DNA of 64,000 bases from JAWPMT01 sp965267435 (GCA_965267435.1 OZ253960.1:5890001-5954000), one strand, 5' to 3'. Positions 17,356-27,019 are shown, counted from the stretch's first letter. Made by a program: numbers and translations. Notes: a model not told the origin generated them from the sequence alone.

Positions 17356-17625
17356 ATGAGCGAATCTAAGGGTCAAGTTGAAAACCTGTTGACTGAACTG
17401 GGCAAGCGAATTGATGATCTGGTCGATGAGTTGGCCCATTCCAAAGATGACTTCAAAGATGAGTTGGGTAAGCGAGTTGATGAACTAAAGGCTCAAAAAC
17501 AAAAATTAGAAGAGGAGTTCGAAGAGTTTAAGAGCCAGGAGAAGTGGCATGAGGCCAAGTCACACTTCTCGAGCGCCGTTCATGAGTTGAGGAAGGGTGT
17601 CGAGAGCCTTTTCAAGAAGAGCTAA
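17356..17625 (+). CDS. Small coiled-coil protein
   Basis: 89 residues, not recognised. No signal peptide and no cysteine. Residues 5-60 are strongly charged with a heptad pattern (GKRIDDLVDELAHSKDDF, then GKRVDELKAQKQKLEEEFEEF), so a long amphipathic helix or coiled coil is expected; the two GKRxDxL segments look like an internal duplication. Its 3' end overlaps the convergent nucleoside phosphorylase by four bases. Possible roles include a stress or membrane-associated helix protein, but nothing proves it. Confidence 0.6.
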   Translation: MSESKGQVENLLTELGKRIDDLVDELAHSKDDFKDELGKRVDELKAQKQKLEEEFEEFKSQEKWHEAKSHFSSAVHELRKGVESLFKKS

Positions 17626-18479
17626 ATCCGCTCGAGTACACTTACGATCAGCTCATCAATCACTGCATAGGGATCTTTAGAAAAGCTGTTTTGGATCCTG
17701 TTGGCAAGGATGGCATTCAAGCTGATCATTTCGTGACCTAGTAGTCGGGCAAGAGCGTAATAGCCTGCCGTTTCCATTTCCATATTGGTGATCCAGAAAT
17801 CTCGTGGGTGAAATCTGGCCAGTTCCTCTACCATCCGTGGTTGTCGTATCGGCGTCCTAATGGCTCTCCCCTGCGAGGCGTAGAATCCATGGCAAGTCAA
17901 CGTGTTCCCCGCTCTGGCGAAATCTGAGAATCGGTCGAAGAGGATCTGCGAACCTTTGACGCAATAGGGGACGTAAGGCAAGCCCAGGGTTTCCTGCAGC
18001 CGTTCGGAGACTTCTTGCTCCAGTTCGTCTTGCGGTAAATGATAGAAATGGTTGAGTGGGTCAAGCCCAATAGCGTATTCGCTGATGAGTTGACTGCCTA
18101 CGTGTATATCGTCCTGAATGCTCCCTGAAGTGCCAATTCTTACAATCTCCAGAGTGGTGGTCTCGTCCTTCGTCTCCCTTGTCTTGAGGTTGATATTGAC
18201 TAGGGCATCTAGTTCGGTCATCAGGATCTCGACGTTGTCCGTACCCATGCCGCTACTGATCACCGTCAGATGCTTGCCCTTGTACGTGCCTGTGTGCGTG
18301 ATAAATTCTCGCTTGTTCATCTCGAAGTCGATATGATCGAAATGCTGCGTGATGCGATGTACGCGCCCTGGGTCACCTACGGTGATGATTTTGGAGGCTA
18401 TGTCACCCGCCTTAAGGTTGAGGTGGTAGACACTGCCATCCGGGTTCAGGATCAGGTCGGTCTCAGAGAGTTTAGGCAT
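17622..18479 (-). CDS. Nucleoside phosphorylase (uridine phosphorylase family)
   Basis: 285 residues, PNP/UDP phosphorylase fold. Visible family segments are IITVGDPGRVHRI (phosphate loop), TVISSGMGTDNVEILMTEL, VRIGTSGSIQDDI and NMEMETAGYYALARLLGH, where the Met-Glu-Met-Glu segment contacts the ribose. It splits a nucleoside with phosphate to base and ribose-1-phosphate in salvage. Uridine is the best guess; purine nucleosides are possible. Length is slightly above the 250 residues of E. coli Udp because of an N-terminal extension. Confidence 0.87.
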   Translation of the reverse strand: MPKLSETDLILNPDGSVYHLNLKAGDIASKIITVGDPGRVHRITQHFDHIDFEMNKREFITHTGTYKGKHLTVISSGMGTDNVEILMTELDALVNINLKTRETKDETTTLEIVRIGTSGSIQDDIHVGSQLISEYAIGLDPLNHFYHLPQDELEQEVSERLQETLGLPYVPYCVKGSQILFDRFSDFARAGNTLTCHGFYASQGRAIRTPIRQPRMVEELARFHPRDFWITNMEMETAGYYALARLLGHEMISLNAILANRIQNSFSKDPYAVIDELIVSVLERI

Positions 18480-18560
18480 TCGAGAGGTAAATTCCCTGAA
18501 AAAAAGAGCTTTTCCAAAGAATAGGTGCCCGAGTACCTCAATTGCGGTAAATGGCTACGA

Positions 18561-19535
18561 TTAAGCCTCTTTTTTTACCTTACCTCGAGATTTCAGTCCC
18601 TTGTATGGATTGTAGTGGTTGGATTCCTTTTGATAGTATCCTGAGCCGTCGTACGGACGGACATTAGGAGCGTTCATGCATGCTTCGGAGCAACAGCCCT
18701 TGTACTTCTCCGCACCTGCCTCGGACATGGGTACGTGCTTGTTGCAGTCCTGGTTTGCACAGTTGACCATTCGATCAGTAGGCTCTCCGGTTACAAAGCA
18801 TCGGCTGACTACAGTGGGATTTACCGTATTGACATCTTTCACGATGCGATTGTCAAAAACGTAGCACTTGCCTTCGAAGTCTTCCCCGTCTGCCTCCAGT
18901 CCATACTTGATGATGCCGCCGTGCAACTGAAAGACATTCTCGAACCCTTGCTCCAATAGATAGGCACTGGCCTTTTCGCATTTTATGCCTCCAGTGCAGT
19001 AGGTGATCACTTTCTTGTCCTTGTAGGCTTTGAGCTCTTCCACCTTTTCGGGGAAGTCGCGAAAGTTTTCGATATCGAGTGTCTTGGCATTTTTGAAATG
19101 TCCGACGTTGTGCTCATAAGTGGATCGGACGTCCAGAATGATGGTATCCTCATCCTCTTCTTTGAGGACGTCGCGAAACTCCTCCGGTTCGATGTATTGG
19201 CCGGTTTGTTTATTGGGGTCGATGTGCTGCAGTCCAGAGTTGACAATTTCGGGCTTGACGCGCACATGCAGTTTGGCGAAAGCCATTTCGTCGTGAGATT
19301 CGACTTTGAACTCCGTCTTGCTAAACCTGGGATCAGCCAGGACAGCTTCCATGTATTTCTCACAATTAGCTCGTGTTCCGGAAACCGTACCGTTCAGGCC
19401 TTCCTCGGCGACGATGATGCGCCCTCGGAGATCGAGGTCCAGGCACATGAGATGATGCTCTTCCCGGAATGCCTCGGGGTCCTCAATAGGACTATAGCAG
19501 TAATATAGTAATACTGAATATTGCGGTTGTTCCAT
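18561..19535 (-). CDS. trhO: tRNA uridine(34) hydroxylase, rhodanese family
   Basis: 324 residues from the ATG at 19535 (a TTG seven codons upstream is possible). N-terminal acylphosphatase-like domain, central rhodanese domain with the active loop YCTGGIKC (nucleophile cysteine about residue 180), and a C-terminal cysteine cluster (CANQDCNKHVP, CCSEAC) that should bind zinc. This is the YceA/TrhO family, which makes 5-hydroxyuridine at position 34 of tRNAs with oxygen. Length equals that of the family. It is a lone gene in this window. Confidence 0.92.
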   Translation of the reverse strand: MEQPQYSVLLYYCYSPIEDPEAFREEHHLMCLDLDLRGRIIVAEEGLNGTVSGTRANCEKYMEAVLADPRFSKTEFKVESHDEMAFAKLHVRVKPEIVNSGLQHIDPNKQTGQYIEPEEFRDVLKEEDEDTIILDVRSTYEHNVGHFKNAKTLDIENFRDFPEKVEELKAYKDKKVITYCTGGIKCEKASAYLLEQGFENVFQLHGGIIKYGLEADGEDFEGKCYVFDNRIVKDVNTVNPTVVSRCFVTGEPTDRMVNCANQDCNKHVPMSEAGAEKYKGCCSEACMNAPNVRPYDGSGYYQKESNHYNPYKGLKSRGKVKKEA

Positions 19536-19655
19536 AATCGGCTGGCCCTGTTTCAAGCAGGGTGCTGTTAATGGTTCGTAAAATTAAAATGCAAAAATAG
19601 ATGCTTTTGGCATCAATTGGTACTGACTGTCAATGAGCTATGTCAATTTCTGTCC

Positions 19656-20291
19656 TTACCCGACCAGTTTGGCGGGGTTGCCAAAGACCGTCTCGCCGGC
19701 TTTCACCTCGGAGATGACAACGGAACCAGCACCGATCCTGGCATTTTCGCCGATGGTCACCCCACTGACGACCACCGCGCCACTGCCAATGAAGGCACCC
19801 TTTTCGATCTTTACTCCGGAATTGATGAGGGAACCGGCACCGATCTGGACGAAGTCACCGACTTCCACGTCATAGTCCAGGATCGCCCCCGTATTGAGGA
19901 TGCAATGCTGACCGATTTGCACATTGGTGCCCAGACGGACCCCGCTTCCAATATAGTTGCCATGTCCTATGGAGGAGGACTCCGGTATGAAGGCCATTTG
20001 GTGGATGGCGTTGACCGGCATCACTTTGCGTGTATCAACGAGGAAAGAGACTGTGTCCTGACGGACTTTGTTGTCGTCACTGGCGACAAAAGCCTCGCAT
20101 TTCTGACCTACCAGCTTGAGGTACCCATGATCATCCGGGCTACCTAGTACCGGGATCGTATTGATCTCTGTAGTGTACAGGCTCTTATCATCGTCCAGGA
20201 ATCCATAGACGACGATCCCATTGCTTTCGAAGATTTCGAGTGCCGCCTTGGCGATGCCTTTGGCACCAAAGATCATTACAGGTTTTTCCAT
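19656..20291 (-). CDS. NeuD-type sugar O-acetyltransferase (hexapeptide repeat)
   Basis: 211 residues. The N-terminal 75 residues resemble the PglD/NeuD nucleotide-binding domain (IFGAKGIAKAALEIFES, YGFLDDDKSL), followed by left-handed beta-helix hexapeptide repeats from about 100 to 195 (IGHGNYIGSGVRLG, IGQHCILNTGAILDYD, IGSGAVVVSGVTIGENARIGAGSVV) and the end NPAKLVG. The family acetylates an amino or hydroxyl group of an activated sugar with acetyl-CoA for surface glycans. The catalytic histidine expected before the repeats is probably in the HQMAFIP or IGHGN segment. A neighbouring polytopic membrane protein may share a glycan role. Confidence 0.85.
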   Translation of the reverse strand: MEKPVMIFGAKGIAKAALEIFESNGIVVYGFLDDDKSLYTTEINTIPVLGSPDDHGYLKLVGQKCEAFVASDDNKVRQDTVSFLVDTRKVMPVNAIHQMAFIPESSSIGHGNYIGSGVRLGTNVQIGQHCILNTGAILDYDVEVGDFVQIGAGSLINSGVKIEKGAFIGSGAVVVSGVTIGENARIGAGSVVISEVKAGETVFGNPAKLVG

Positions 20292-20326
20292 GAGTTGAGC
20301 TCAGCTTAATGAATTGACTGGCAATA

Positions 20327-21535
20327 TTAGCCTATCTGGTCTTGCTTCTCAAAATACCGCTGCCAGGGGATCAGCATCACGAGCGCAAAGAAAATCGGCG
20401 AGAATCCAGCGCTATAACGCGACAAGCTGCCAAAGTTGGGTGTCGTGAGCGTGAGCATTACTGCCATCACCATGACGAAGAAGCATGCAGCGATGATCAC
20501 AGGATCCCAATGTGCCCGCCGTATGTACCACAGAGAAATGAGTGTCAGCACCAAAGCCACCATGTTTTCCAAAGCCTGGACGATGGAGAAGAGGTCATCT
20601 ACCTCCCACAGTCCCGGGCGGAAAAGACCTGCGAACAATGCTTGGGGCGTACTACTGATCAAGCTGCTCCATGTAGGTTCCAATCCAAAATCCATGCTCC
20701 CATCCATAGTTCTTGACCTGATTTCCTCGTGAAGCTCGTACACAGTGAGGGGCAGGCGTTCGGGGCGCAGTCGCTTGTAGAAGTACCGAAAACTGAAAAT
20801 GCTCACCAAGAGCACCAAAGAAACGGCTGCGACCTGAACGAGTATCCTTTGCCGGGATAGTAAATGTCCTGTCACGGCCAGAACCAACACCATCGAGATC
20901 ATACCTGCGAGGTAGTGACGAACAAAAAACAGGATCACGAATAAGACAATGGCCCATACACCTCTGCTTACAGTCAACTGCTGCTTCCAAAGTAATGACA
21001 GCACTGCGGCGATAACGTAGAAGGCGCAGGCGTTGGCCAAAGTGTCCTTCAAGAGCCCGGATGACCAAAAAAGAAAAGAGGGGAGCAATCCCAGACTTAC
21101 AATCCAAACCCACCGTGAGTTGGGAAATTGCTCAGTGAGCAAGGCGATCAGAGACCAGGTGCACCAAAATGAGAAGATCGCCAGGTATGCGGCCATTAGC
21201 CAGTAGTTGTGATCTGTGAGCCAGCCCACAGGACTCAGAAGCCTGGTGAAGAAGATAGACCGAGGGTTGCCACTGTACCAGTCAATCGGCCCAAAGAGCC
21301 CACCGAGATAGTCCGAGATAGAACCGCCATGGGTGCTGTTGTGCCGAATGACGGCGTTGAAGATTTCTATGGTATCGCCTCCCCTCCAGACGTACCAGTA
21401 GGCAATGCCCAAAGCGGCAGCACCCGCGAGTTTCAATGCAAGTCCGATGTAGATGACTGGGCCAAGGCCCCGGAAGGGGCGACAGGCAGCCCAAGAGAGA
21501 AAGCCCAATAGGATGATATTGAGAACCACCGTCAT
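20327..21535 (-). CDS. Polytopic membrane protein, glycosyltransferase- or polymerase-like
   Basis: 402 residues, unrecognised. At least nine hydrophobic segments are visible, e.g. residues 2-16, 24-48, 115-135, 145-160, 165-188, 195-215, 220-252, and two at the C-terminus. Long loops contain polar conserved-looking motifs (WRGGDTIEIFNAV, WYSGNPRSIFF). The pattern resembles membrane proteins of polysaccharide assembly (Wzy or GT-C like), and the NeuD gene downstream on the same strand supports that, but no family motif is decisive. It overlaps the DUF2851 gene by four bases (ATGA). Confidence 0.6.
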   Translation of the reverse strand: MTVVLNIILLGFLSWAACRPFRGLGPVIYIGLALKLAGAAALGIAYWYVWRGGDTIEIFNAVIRHNSTHGGSISDYLGGLFGPIDWYSGNPRSIFFTRLLSPVGWLTDHNYWLMAAYLAIFSFWCTWSLIALLTEQFPNSRWVWIVSLGLLPSFLFWSSGLLKDTLANACAFYVIAAVLSLLWKQQLTVSRGVWAIVLFVILFFVRHYLAGMISMVLVLAVTGHLLSRQRILVQVAAVSLVLLVSIFSFRYFYKRLRPERLPLTVYELHEEIRSRTMDGSMDFGLEPTWSSLISSTPQALFAGLFRPGLWEVDDLFSIVQALENMVALVLTLISLWYIRRAHWDPVIIAACFFVMVMAVMLTLTTPNFGSLSRYSAGFSPIFFALVMLIPWQRYFEKQDQIG

Positions 21536-22812
21536 GAGCTCAATATACGGTTACCAATGGCGCAATCGAGACACCGTCGGGCGTCGCAGTAGCTTTTGCT
21601 GAGTTGTAGCAAGCCCTGCGAATCCATGGCTGAGGCGTTGCTTATTTTCAAAGCCTGCCACCTTCTTGTGATCTTGTTGTCCTCGGGAGGTACGGAGGCC
21701 AACCAGTCCAGCGCCTTGTCCACAAGCCCTTCATCGCCGATACTCTTGCCGTAGGTCACCAGCAAAGGCACGATGGCATTGATGATGATGGACGCAATAG
21801 CGGTTTTGCCCGGAGGGCCGTTTGGTCTTTTCGATGGTTTGCCAAAATCGTAATGCTGTTGCCAATAGGCGGAAAGGGGCGAGGTGAGCATTTCAGTCAC
21901 TTCCTGAAAAGCTGTTGCTTGAATAAGGCGATGAAAGAGAGACGGCTGAAATCCTAGGATGGCGCTCAATTGAGACAGTCGAATGGTTGGGAAGTTGGCT
22001 GGTCGCAATTTGGCAAACTTCCACCTGCTTTTGTTCAGCTTGGAGTCGAGGCGGTATTTCTTGAATAGGTACTGGAACTCGTGCTGCAAACTACCGTGAT
22101 AGTCGTCCTCAGCTGAATAGTCAAGGAATCCGGCCATCCCAAATACCAGTGCCTCGATCTGCATTGGCTTGCCGTGATGCTTGCGGATGACATCACTTTT
22201 CAGAAGTAGCGCAAGCTCACGAAAGCTGTCAGCGTTTGTCTTCATGCCGAGTGATGTTGCGAGCAGGATGTAAGTGGCTTGCTCCCAATCTCCTTTGGTC
22301 TTGTCAAGCAGCTCCTTCACGATGGAAGATTTTTCCTCTATACGGTCCATTGCCGCACGTTCGATCATGGCGGCTACGGTCATCGTGTCTACAGTGTCTA
22401 TCTGTGTTTCGCACGGAATCGAGGCCACTGTATGGGTGAGTGCCCGATGGCGGTCGGTGAGTGTCGGACTTATTCTTCCTGCCAGTGTCACAGTCGGTAT
22501 CTGCGTGCCATCGGTCCGCTGGATCTCGCGGTCGGCCTCATGGACCACATGCAGGATGACATTGTCGTAGGCCACATCTTCATCGTGGCCGTGATGCAGC
22601 CATTCGGAGGCCTTAGTGTGTATTTCCACATGGCCAGCCCATTCCACATGGTCGATTTTCAGTCGTGCATCGGCAAAATCCGGCCCTGAGTCGTGGTTGT
22701 GATGACCAGGGTGAAATATCGATACAGGTTCACCGGTAGTGGTGGAAAGTGACGAAGCGTCGAATTTCTGGAATTTCCAAATGTAATGGAGCAGTCGTTC
22801 ATCCATATTCAT
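21532..22812 (-). CDS. DUF2851 family protein
   Basis: 426 residues. DUF2851 is recognised from the N-terminal block: LLHYIWKFQKFD, HNHDSGPDFADARL, GHVEIHTKASEWLHHGHD and NVILHVVHE. This family is common in Bacteroidota and has no known activity; the C-terminal end has four cysteines (RRCLDCAIGNRI pattern) that could bind a metal. A restriction-endonuclease-like core is sometimes suggested for the N-terminal D/E/K residues; that is inference. It is the first gene of a unit with the membrane protein and perhaps NeuD. Confidence 0.82.
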   Translation of the reverse strand: MNMDERLLHYIWKFQKFDASSLSTTTGEPVSIFHPGHHNHDSGPDFADARLKIDHVEWAGHVEIHTKASEWLHHGHDEDVAYDNVILHVVHEADREIQRTDGTQIPTVTLAGRISPTLTDRHRALTHTVASIPCETQIDTVDTMTVAAMIERAAMDRIEEKSSIVKELLDKTKGDWEQATYILLATSLGMKTNADSFRELALLLKSDVIRKHHGKPMQIEALVFGMAGFLDYSAEDDYHGSLQHEFQYLFKKYRLDSKLNKSRWKFAKLRPANFPTIRLSQLSAILGFQPSLFHRLIQATAFQEVTEMLTSPLSAYWQQHYDFGKPSKRPNGPPGKTAIASIIINAIVPLLVTYGKSIGDEGLVDKALDWLASVPPEDNKITRRWQALKISNASAMDSQGLLQLSKSYCDARRCLDCAIGNRILSS

Positions 22813-22878
22813 CAGGCTGTGGCAGTAGCCATTTAGTGTTTTGGATGAAACGAATTTATAACAACTTGCCGGCCTATC

Positions 22879-23700
22879 CTAAGCCCGCACTGTCATCAGC
22901 TGATGTGCCATCTCCTGTTGTAGTTTCTTTGCTTCCCGACCGGCGGCCTCTGCGAAGTCTCTACCGTTACTAGCATAAATGATACTGCGTGAGGAGTTGA
23001 CAAGTAGCCCGCATTGCTTGTTCATACCATACTTGCATACAACCGAAAGGTCCCCACCCTGGGCGCCGACGCCAGGTATGAGCAGGAAGTTTTCTGGTAC
23101 CATCACACGTATGTTGATGAGACTCTCTACCCGAGTTGCGCCCATGACGTACATCAGGTTGTTGGGATTGCCCCAATGTTGGCTCTTGCGGATGACACGT
23201 TCGTACAGCTTTTCACTATTGCCGTCTACCATAAGTTCCTGAAAGTCGAAAGATCCCCCATTGGAGGTAGCTGCCAGTAATATCACCCACTTGCGATCGT
23301 ATTGCAGAAACGGCTCGATGGAGTCCTGGCCCATGTAAGGGGCGACGGTCACCGCGTCAAAATCGAGGTGCTCGAAGAAGGCCTTGGCGTACATGTTCGA
23401 CGTATTGCCAATATCGGCGCGCTTGCCATCTGCGATTGTGAAGACATCCTTGGGCATGTACTCCATCGTTTTTTCCAAAGAAGCCCAGCCTTTGGAACCG
23501 TGCGCCTCATAGAAGGCGATGTTCGGCTTGTAAGCGACCGTGTAGGCGGCTGTAGCATCAATGATCGCTTTGTTGAATTCGAAGATGGGATCCTCGCTAT
23601 TGAGAAGGTGCTTGGGGAGTTTGTTGAGGTCGGGATCAAGTCCTACACACAGGAAGGATTCTTTCTCTTTGATTTTGTCAAAAAGCTGTTGACGAGTCAT
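22879..23700 (-). CDS. pyrF: Orotidine 5'-phosphate decarboxylase
   Basis: 273 residues, the long (subfamily 2, mycobacterial type) form. The active-site motif DGKRADIGNTS gives Asp91, Lys93 and Asp96; the N-terminal GLDPDLNKLP and the C-terminal PGVGAQGGD also fit. It decarboxylates OMP to UMP, the last step of pyrimidine synthesis, in the cytoplasm. pyrD lies 3.4 kb away on the same strand, so two pathway genes are near but not in one operon. Confidence 0.95.
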   Translation of the reverse strand: MTRQQLFDKIKEKESFLCVGLDPDLNKLPKHLLNSEDPIFEFNKAIIDATAAYTVAYKPNIAFYEAHGSKGWASLEKTMEYMPKDVFTIADGKRADIGNTSNMYAKAFFEHLDFDAVTVAPYMGQDSIEPFLQYDRKWVILLAATSNGGSFDFQELMVDGNSEKLYERVIRKSQHWGNPNNLMYVMGATRVESLINIRVMVPENFLLIPGVGAQGGDLSVVCKYGMNKQCGLLVNSSRSIIYASNGRDFAEAAGREAKKLQQEMAHQLMTVRA

Positions 23701-23741
23701 TCAAATGGTTTGTTTGTAACGGCGAAGTTAGTTATTAAATG

Positions 23742-23769
23742 AAAAAGCCGGGATTAATGTAAACCCGGC
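23742..23769 (-). terminator. Intrinsic terminator after lolA-like gene (minus strand)
   Basis: On the minus strand GCCGGG and CCCGGC form a stem (23747-23752 with 23764-23769) followed by five T. It lies 23 bases beyond the stop of the LolA-like gene and separates it from pyrF. Confidence 0.75.
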
Positions 23770-23791
23770 CTCCTCCTTGTTTCTTAAGCGT

Positions 23792-24442
23792 TTATCGGAA
23801 ATCGACCGTCTCCAAATTTTCGATCACTTTTGGGTCATCGGTATGCTTCCTGATGTCAAAGACGAAAGCGTCGTCACTCAGATCGCGGATTTCTTTGAAA
23901 TTGCTGACGCTGTATCGGTAGACGTTACCTGAAGGCTCAAATACGCTGAACGCTGTCAAGTTGTTTTGTCCGTCGATCTCCATGCGGATCTTAAAGTAGC
24001 TTTTGCCTGAACGATCCTCAGGTTCCAGGTCTACGTGCGTGACCCCGCTGACCACTTCCTGTACCCCGTATTTGAAACCGGTCTTGTAGATATCGTAGAC
24101 ATTGTTCAGGCTGATCTCATCTCCGCCATCGTCAAAGGGCGCGATGGTCACTTCATTGATCTCAGGATTGTAGGTAAAGACGTCTACACCATTGTTGTAC
24201 ACGAACGAACCGGATACTTCGAGAAGATACTTGTCATTCTTGACCGTGATCTTGCCGTCTATCGACTCATCGAGCCCGGCTGTTGGATTTTTTAGATTCT
24301 GAGTAAACGACGCTGAAAAGGCTGGCGCATTTTTGTACTTCGCACTCATGGCGTCGAGTATCTTCCGAGCTTCCGGATCATACTGCGCGGCGCTGGTCCA
24401 TGATACCGCGATGAGTGACATAAGGATTAGAATTCTATTCAT
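23792..24442 (-). CDS. lolA: LolA-like outer membrane lipoprotein carrier
   Basis: 216 residues with a signal peptide (MNRILILMSLIAVSWTSAAQ). LolA family features: AFSASFTQNL, GKITVKNDKYLLEV, YNPEINEVTIAPFDD and DLEPEDRSGKSYFKIRMEI. It should shuttle lipoproteins through the periplasm to the outer membrane. In Bacteroidota a LolA-like gene often lies next to ftsK, as here (12 bases after the ftsK stop), which supports the call. The protein is similar in size to E. coli LolA. Confidence 0.85.
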   Translation of the reverse strand: MNRILILMSLIAVSWTSAAQYDPEARKILDAMSAKYKNAPAFSASFTQNLKNPTAGLDESIDGKITVKNDKYLLEVSGSFVYNNGVDVFTYNPEINEVTIAPFDDGGDEISLNNVYDIYKTGFKYGVQEVVSGVTHVDLEPEDRSGKSYFKIRMEIDGQNNLTAFSVFEPSGNVYRYSVSNFKEIRDLSDDAFVFDIRKHTDDPKVIENLETVDFR

Positions 24443-24454
24443 CTTCCTGGTTTT

Positions 24455-27019
24455 TTAGTATTTATTCTCCAATTCTGTCAATAATTGTTCCAAACTGTAT
24501 TCGTCCTTGATTAAGACTTCCCTGGCCTTGCTACCCTCGAAGGGTCCCACGATCCCGGCAGCCTCCAGTTGGTCGATCAGCCTGCCGGCACGGTTGTAGC
24601 CTAGCTTCATCTTTCGCTGGATCAGGGACGTGCTGCCCTGCTGGTGTGTTACGATCAGCCGGGCTGCGTCGGCAAACAGTGCATCTCTTTCGGCGAGGTC
24701 GACACCTCCGATCTCACCCTCTTCTTCCCCGGCATACTCCGGCAAAAGGTAGGCGGAATCATAACCACGTTGCTCTCCGATGAATTCGCAGATACCGTCA
24801 ACTTCGGGGGTATCGACGAAAGCACTCTGCAGCCGGGTTACCTCTGAGCCCAACGACAAGAGCATATCCCCCATGCCTATCAACTGATCTGCCCCACCGG
24901 CATCAAGAATCGTCCGTGAGTCAACTTTCGAAATGACTCGGAAAGACAGCCGCGCCGGGAAGTTGGCCTTGATGATACCCGTGATAACGTTGACGGATGG
25001 TCGTTGTGTGGCGAGGATCAGGTGGATACCAATGGCTCGAGCCAACTGGGCCAGTCTTGCGATGGGTGTCTCCACCTCTTTGCCCGCAGTGATCATCAAG
25101 TCTGCCAGCTCATCAATTACCAGCACGATGTAGGGCATGTAGTAATGTCCCTTGTTCGGATTGAGTCTCCGGTTGACGAATTTCTTGTTGTACTCCTTGA
25201 TATTTCGACAGGCGGCATCCTTCAGCAGATTGTACCGATTGTCCATCTCGATGCACAGCGAGTTGAGTGTGTTTACCACCTGGCTGGTATCCGTGATGAT
25301 GGCCTCTTCCCCGTTGGGGAGCTTCGCCAGGAAGTGACGTTCCAGTTTGTTGAAAAGCGTGAGCTCCACCTTCTTCGGGTCGATCAGGACGAACTTCAAC
25401 TGGGACGGATGCTTCTTGTAAAGGAGGCAGGTCAGGATGACATTCAATCCAACCGACTTACCTTGTCCCGTGGCCCCTGCCATCAGCAAATGGGGCATCT
25501 TGGCCAGATCGGTGACAAAGACCTCGTTAGAGATCGTCTTGCCAAGCACGATGGGGAGTTCTTTGTCGCTTTTCATGAAGCGCTCGGTGGTGATCACAGA
25601 CTTGATGTCCACCATCTCACGGTTCTTGTTGGGCACTTCGATACCGATCGTGCCTCGCCCGGGGATAGGTGCGATGATTCGTATTCCCAAAGCCGACAGG
25701 CTAAGGGCAATATCATCCTCGAGGTTTTTGATCTTGGAGATTTTCACACCAGCCTCGGGCACGATCTCATAGAGCGTCACGGTGGGGCCAATGGTTGCTT
25801 TGATGCTCGATATGCCGATCTTGAAATTGATCAGCGTCTCCACGATTCGGTCCTTGTTCTGCTCCAGTTCTGTCTTCGATACCTGCACATCCTTAGGGGG
25901 ATAATCGATCAGGAGGTCAGGTCCCGGGTAGTGGTAGTGAGGGAGATCTAGCTTGGGGTCGTAGTTTTCCGCCACTTCCGTGACTTTCTCTTCAAAAGCC
26001 GCCTTCTGCACCTCCATCTCCAGTTCTTCTGGTGGTGTCGCCGTTCTTCGGGGTGACTTGTGTGGAGTGCTATCAAACTCCAGCTCGGTAGGTGTCCCTG
26101 GAGTCACGTCGTTATCGACGGTCGACTCCTCATCGGCAGGCTCTGTTCTGACGGGGCCTGTCCGTCTTTTTGGCAGTGGCTCGATCTCCCACTGAGGTTC
26201 GTCCTCTTCGTCTTCTTCATCGTCGAGAAGGAGCTCCGTGGTGCCAATTTGATCTTCCAGTTCCACTTCCTTTTTGACCTGAGCGAGTACAGTATTGAGG
26301 TCTTGCTTTTCCGCGGCGCTGCTTGGTCCAGCTTTGGCGCCCGCAAACAGGGATTGCAGCCATCCGGCAATCGTATTGGGGACCGACCAGAAGGCATCCA
26401 CCATCCTTGCCAGTGCCGGGATCTTCGTGACATCGAAGAAATACATGTTGAAGACGATGAAGAGGAAGCCAATGATCAATGCAGTACCCCAGCCCATCAG
26501 GCTCTCCATGAGGATAGCCATCTCAAAACCGATACCACCACTCAGGAATCCCCAGTTGGAGACCTCATCAGAATTCAACAAGAAGTAGCCCATTAAAAGG
26601 CTTACCCACACCAGGTAGAAAGATGTGAAGATGAAAAACCGAAAGATGGGGATCAGCCGACGTTGATACAGGAGCTGATAGCCCATCACGAAAAGCAGTG
26701 GTGTGATCAGCAGCGAAGAGATCCCAAACCACTTGAAGACAAAATAGTGCGCGACGGTAGCCCCGATCACCCCAAACCAATTGGCAACTTCGGCGCCTGA
26801 ATCTTTGATGCCGGTAGACATAACGGCTTCGACGACGCTCTGATCCATCTTGCCGGTATTGAGGTACGACATGATAGAAATAAACAGAAAGATCGAAGCC
26901 ATGGTGAAGATCAAGCCAACAGCGATCTGAAACTTGCGATCGTCATAAAAGTTGAGCTTGAGAGAGACTGATTTCTTCTTCTTTCGGGGACGCTTTTTCT
27001 TATAGGTGTTTTTCGCCAT
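24455..27019 (-). CDS. ftsK: DNA translocase FtsK
   Basis: 854 residues from the ATG at 27019 (the open frame runs further upstream but that part overlaps pyrD). N-terminal basic stretch (KKKRPRKKKKS), four membrane segments to about residue 205, an acidic/proline linker of roughly 200 residues, and the motor: Walker A AGATGQGKS, Walker B YIVLVIDELADLM, and GILATQRPS-like sensor IHLILATQRPSVNVITG. The C-terminal gamma domain (QGSTSLIQRKMKLGYNRAGRL) binds KOPS and XerD. It moves DNA at the division septum. XerD is encoded two genes upstream on the same strand. Confidence 0.96.
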   Translation of the reverse strand: MAKNTYKKKRPRKKKKSVSLKLNFYDDRKFQIAVGLIFTMASIFLFISIMSYLNTGKMDQSVVEAVMSTGIKDSGAEVANWFGVIGATVAHYFVFKWFGISSLLITPLLFVMGYQLLYQRRLIPIFRFFIFTSFYLVWVSLLMGYFLLNSDEVSNWGFLSGGIGFEMAILMESLMGWGTALIIGFLFIVFNMYFFDVTKIPALARMVDAFWSVPNTIAGWLQSLFAGAKAGPSSAAEKQDLNTVLAQVKKEVELEDQIGTTELLLDDEEDEEDEPQWEIEPLPKRRTGPVRTEPADEESTVDNDVTPGTPTELEFDSTPHKSPRRTATPPEELEMEVQKAAFEEKVTEVAENYDPKLDLPHYHYPGPDLLIDYPPKDVQVSKTELEQNKDRIVETLINFKIGISSIKATIGPTVTLYEIVPEAGVKISKIKNLEDDIALSLSALGIRIIAPIPGRGTIGIEVPNKNREMVDIKSVITTERFMKSDKELPIVLGKTISNEVFVTDLAKMPHLLMAGATGQGKSVGLNVILTCLLYKKHPSQLKFVLIDPKKVELTLFNKLERHFLAKLPNGEEAIITDTSQVVNTLNSLCIEMDNRYNLLKDAACRNIKEYNKKFVNRRLNPNKGHYYMPYIVLVIDELADLMITAGKEVETPIARLAQLARAIGIHLILATQRPSVNVITGIIKANFPARLSFRVISKVDSRTILDAGGADQLIGMGDMLLSLGSEVTRLQSAFVDTPEVDGICEFIGEQRGYDSAYLLPEYAGEEEGEIGGVDLAERDALFADAARLIVTHQQGSTSLIQRKMKLGYNRAGRLIDQLEAAGIVGPFEGSKAREVLIKDEYSLEQLLTELENKY

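Noticed and set aside
19617..20147. 176-residue plus-strand frame opposite the NeuD-type gene
   Set aside because: Hexapeptide repeats on the minus strand are decisive; the plus frame has no signature.
25004..25951. 315-residue plus-strand open frame inside ftsK
   Set aside because: It is antisense to the motor domain of ftsK; its length comes from the codon bias of the real gene.
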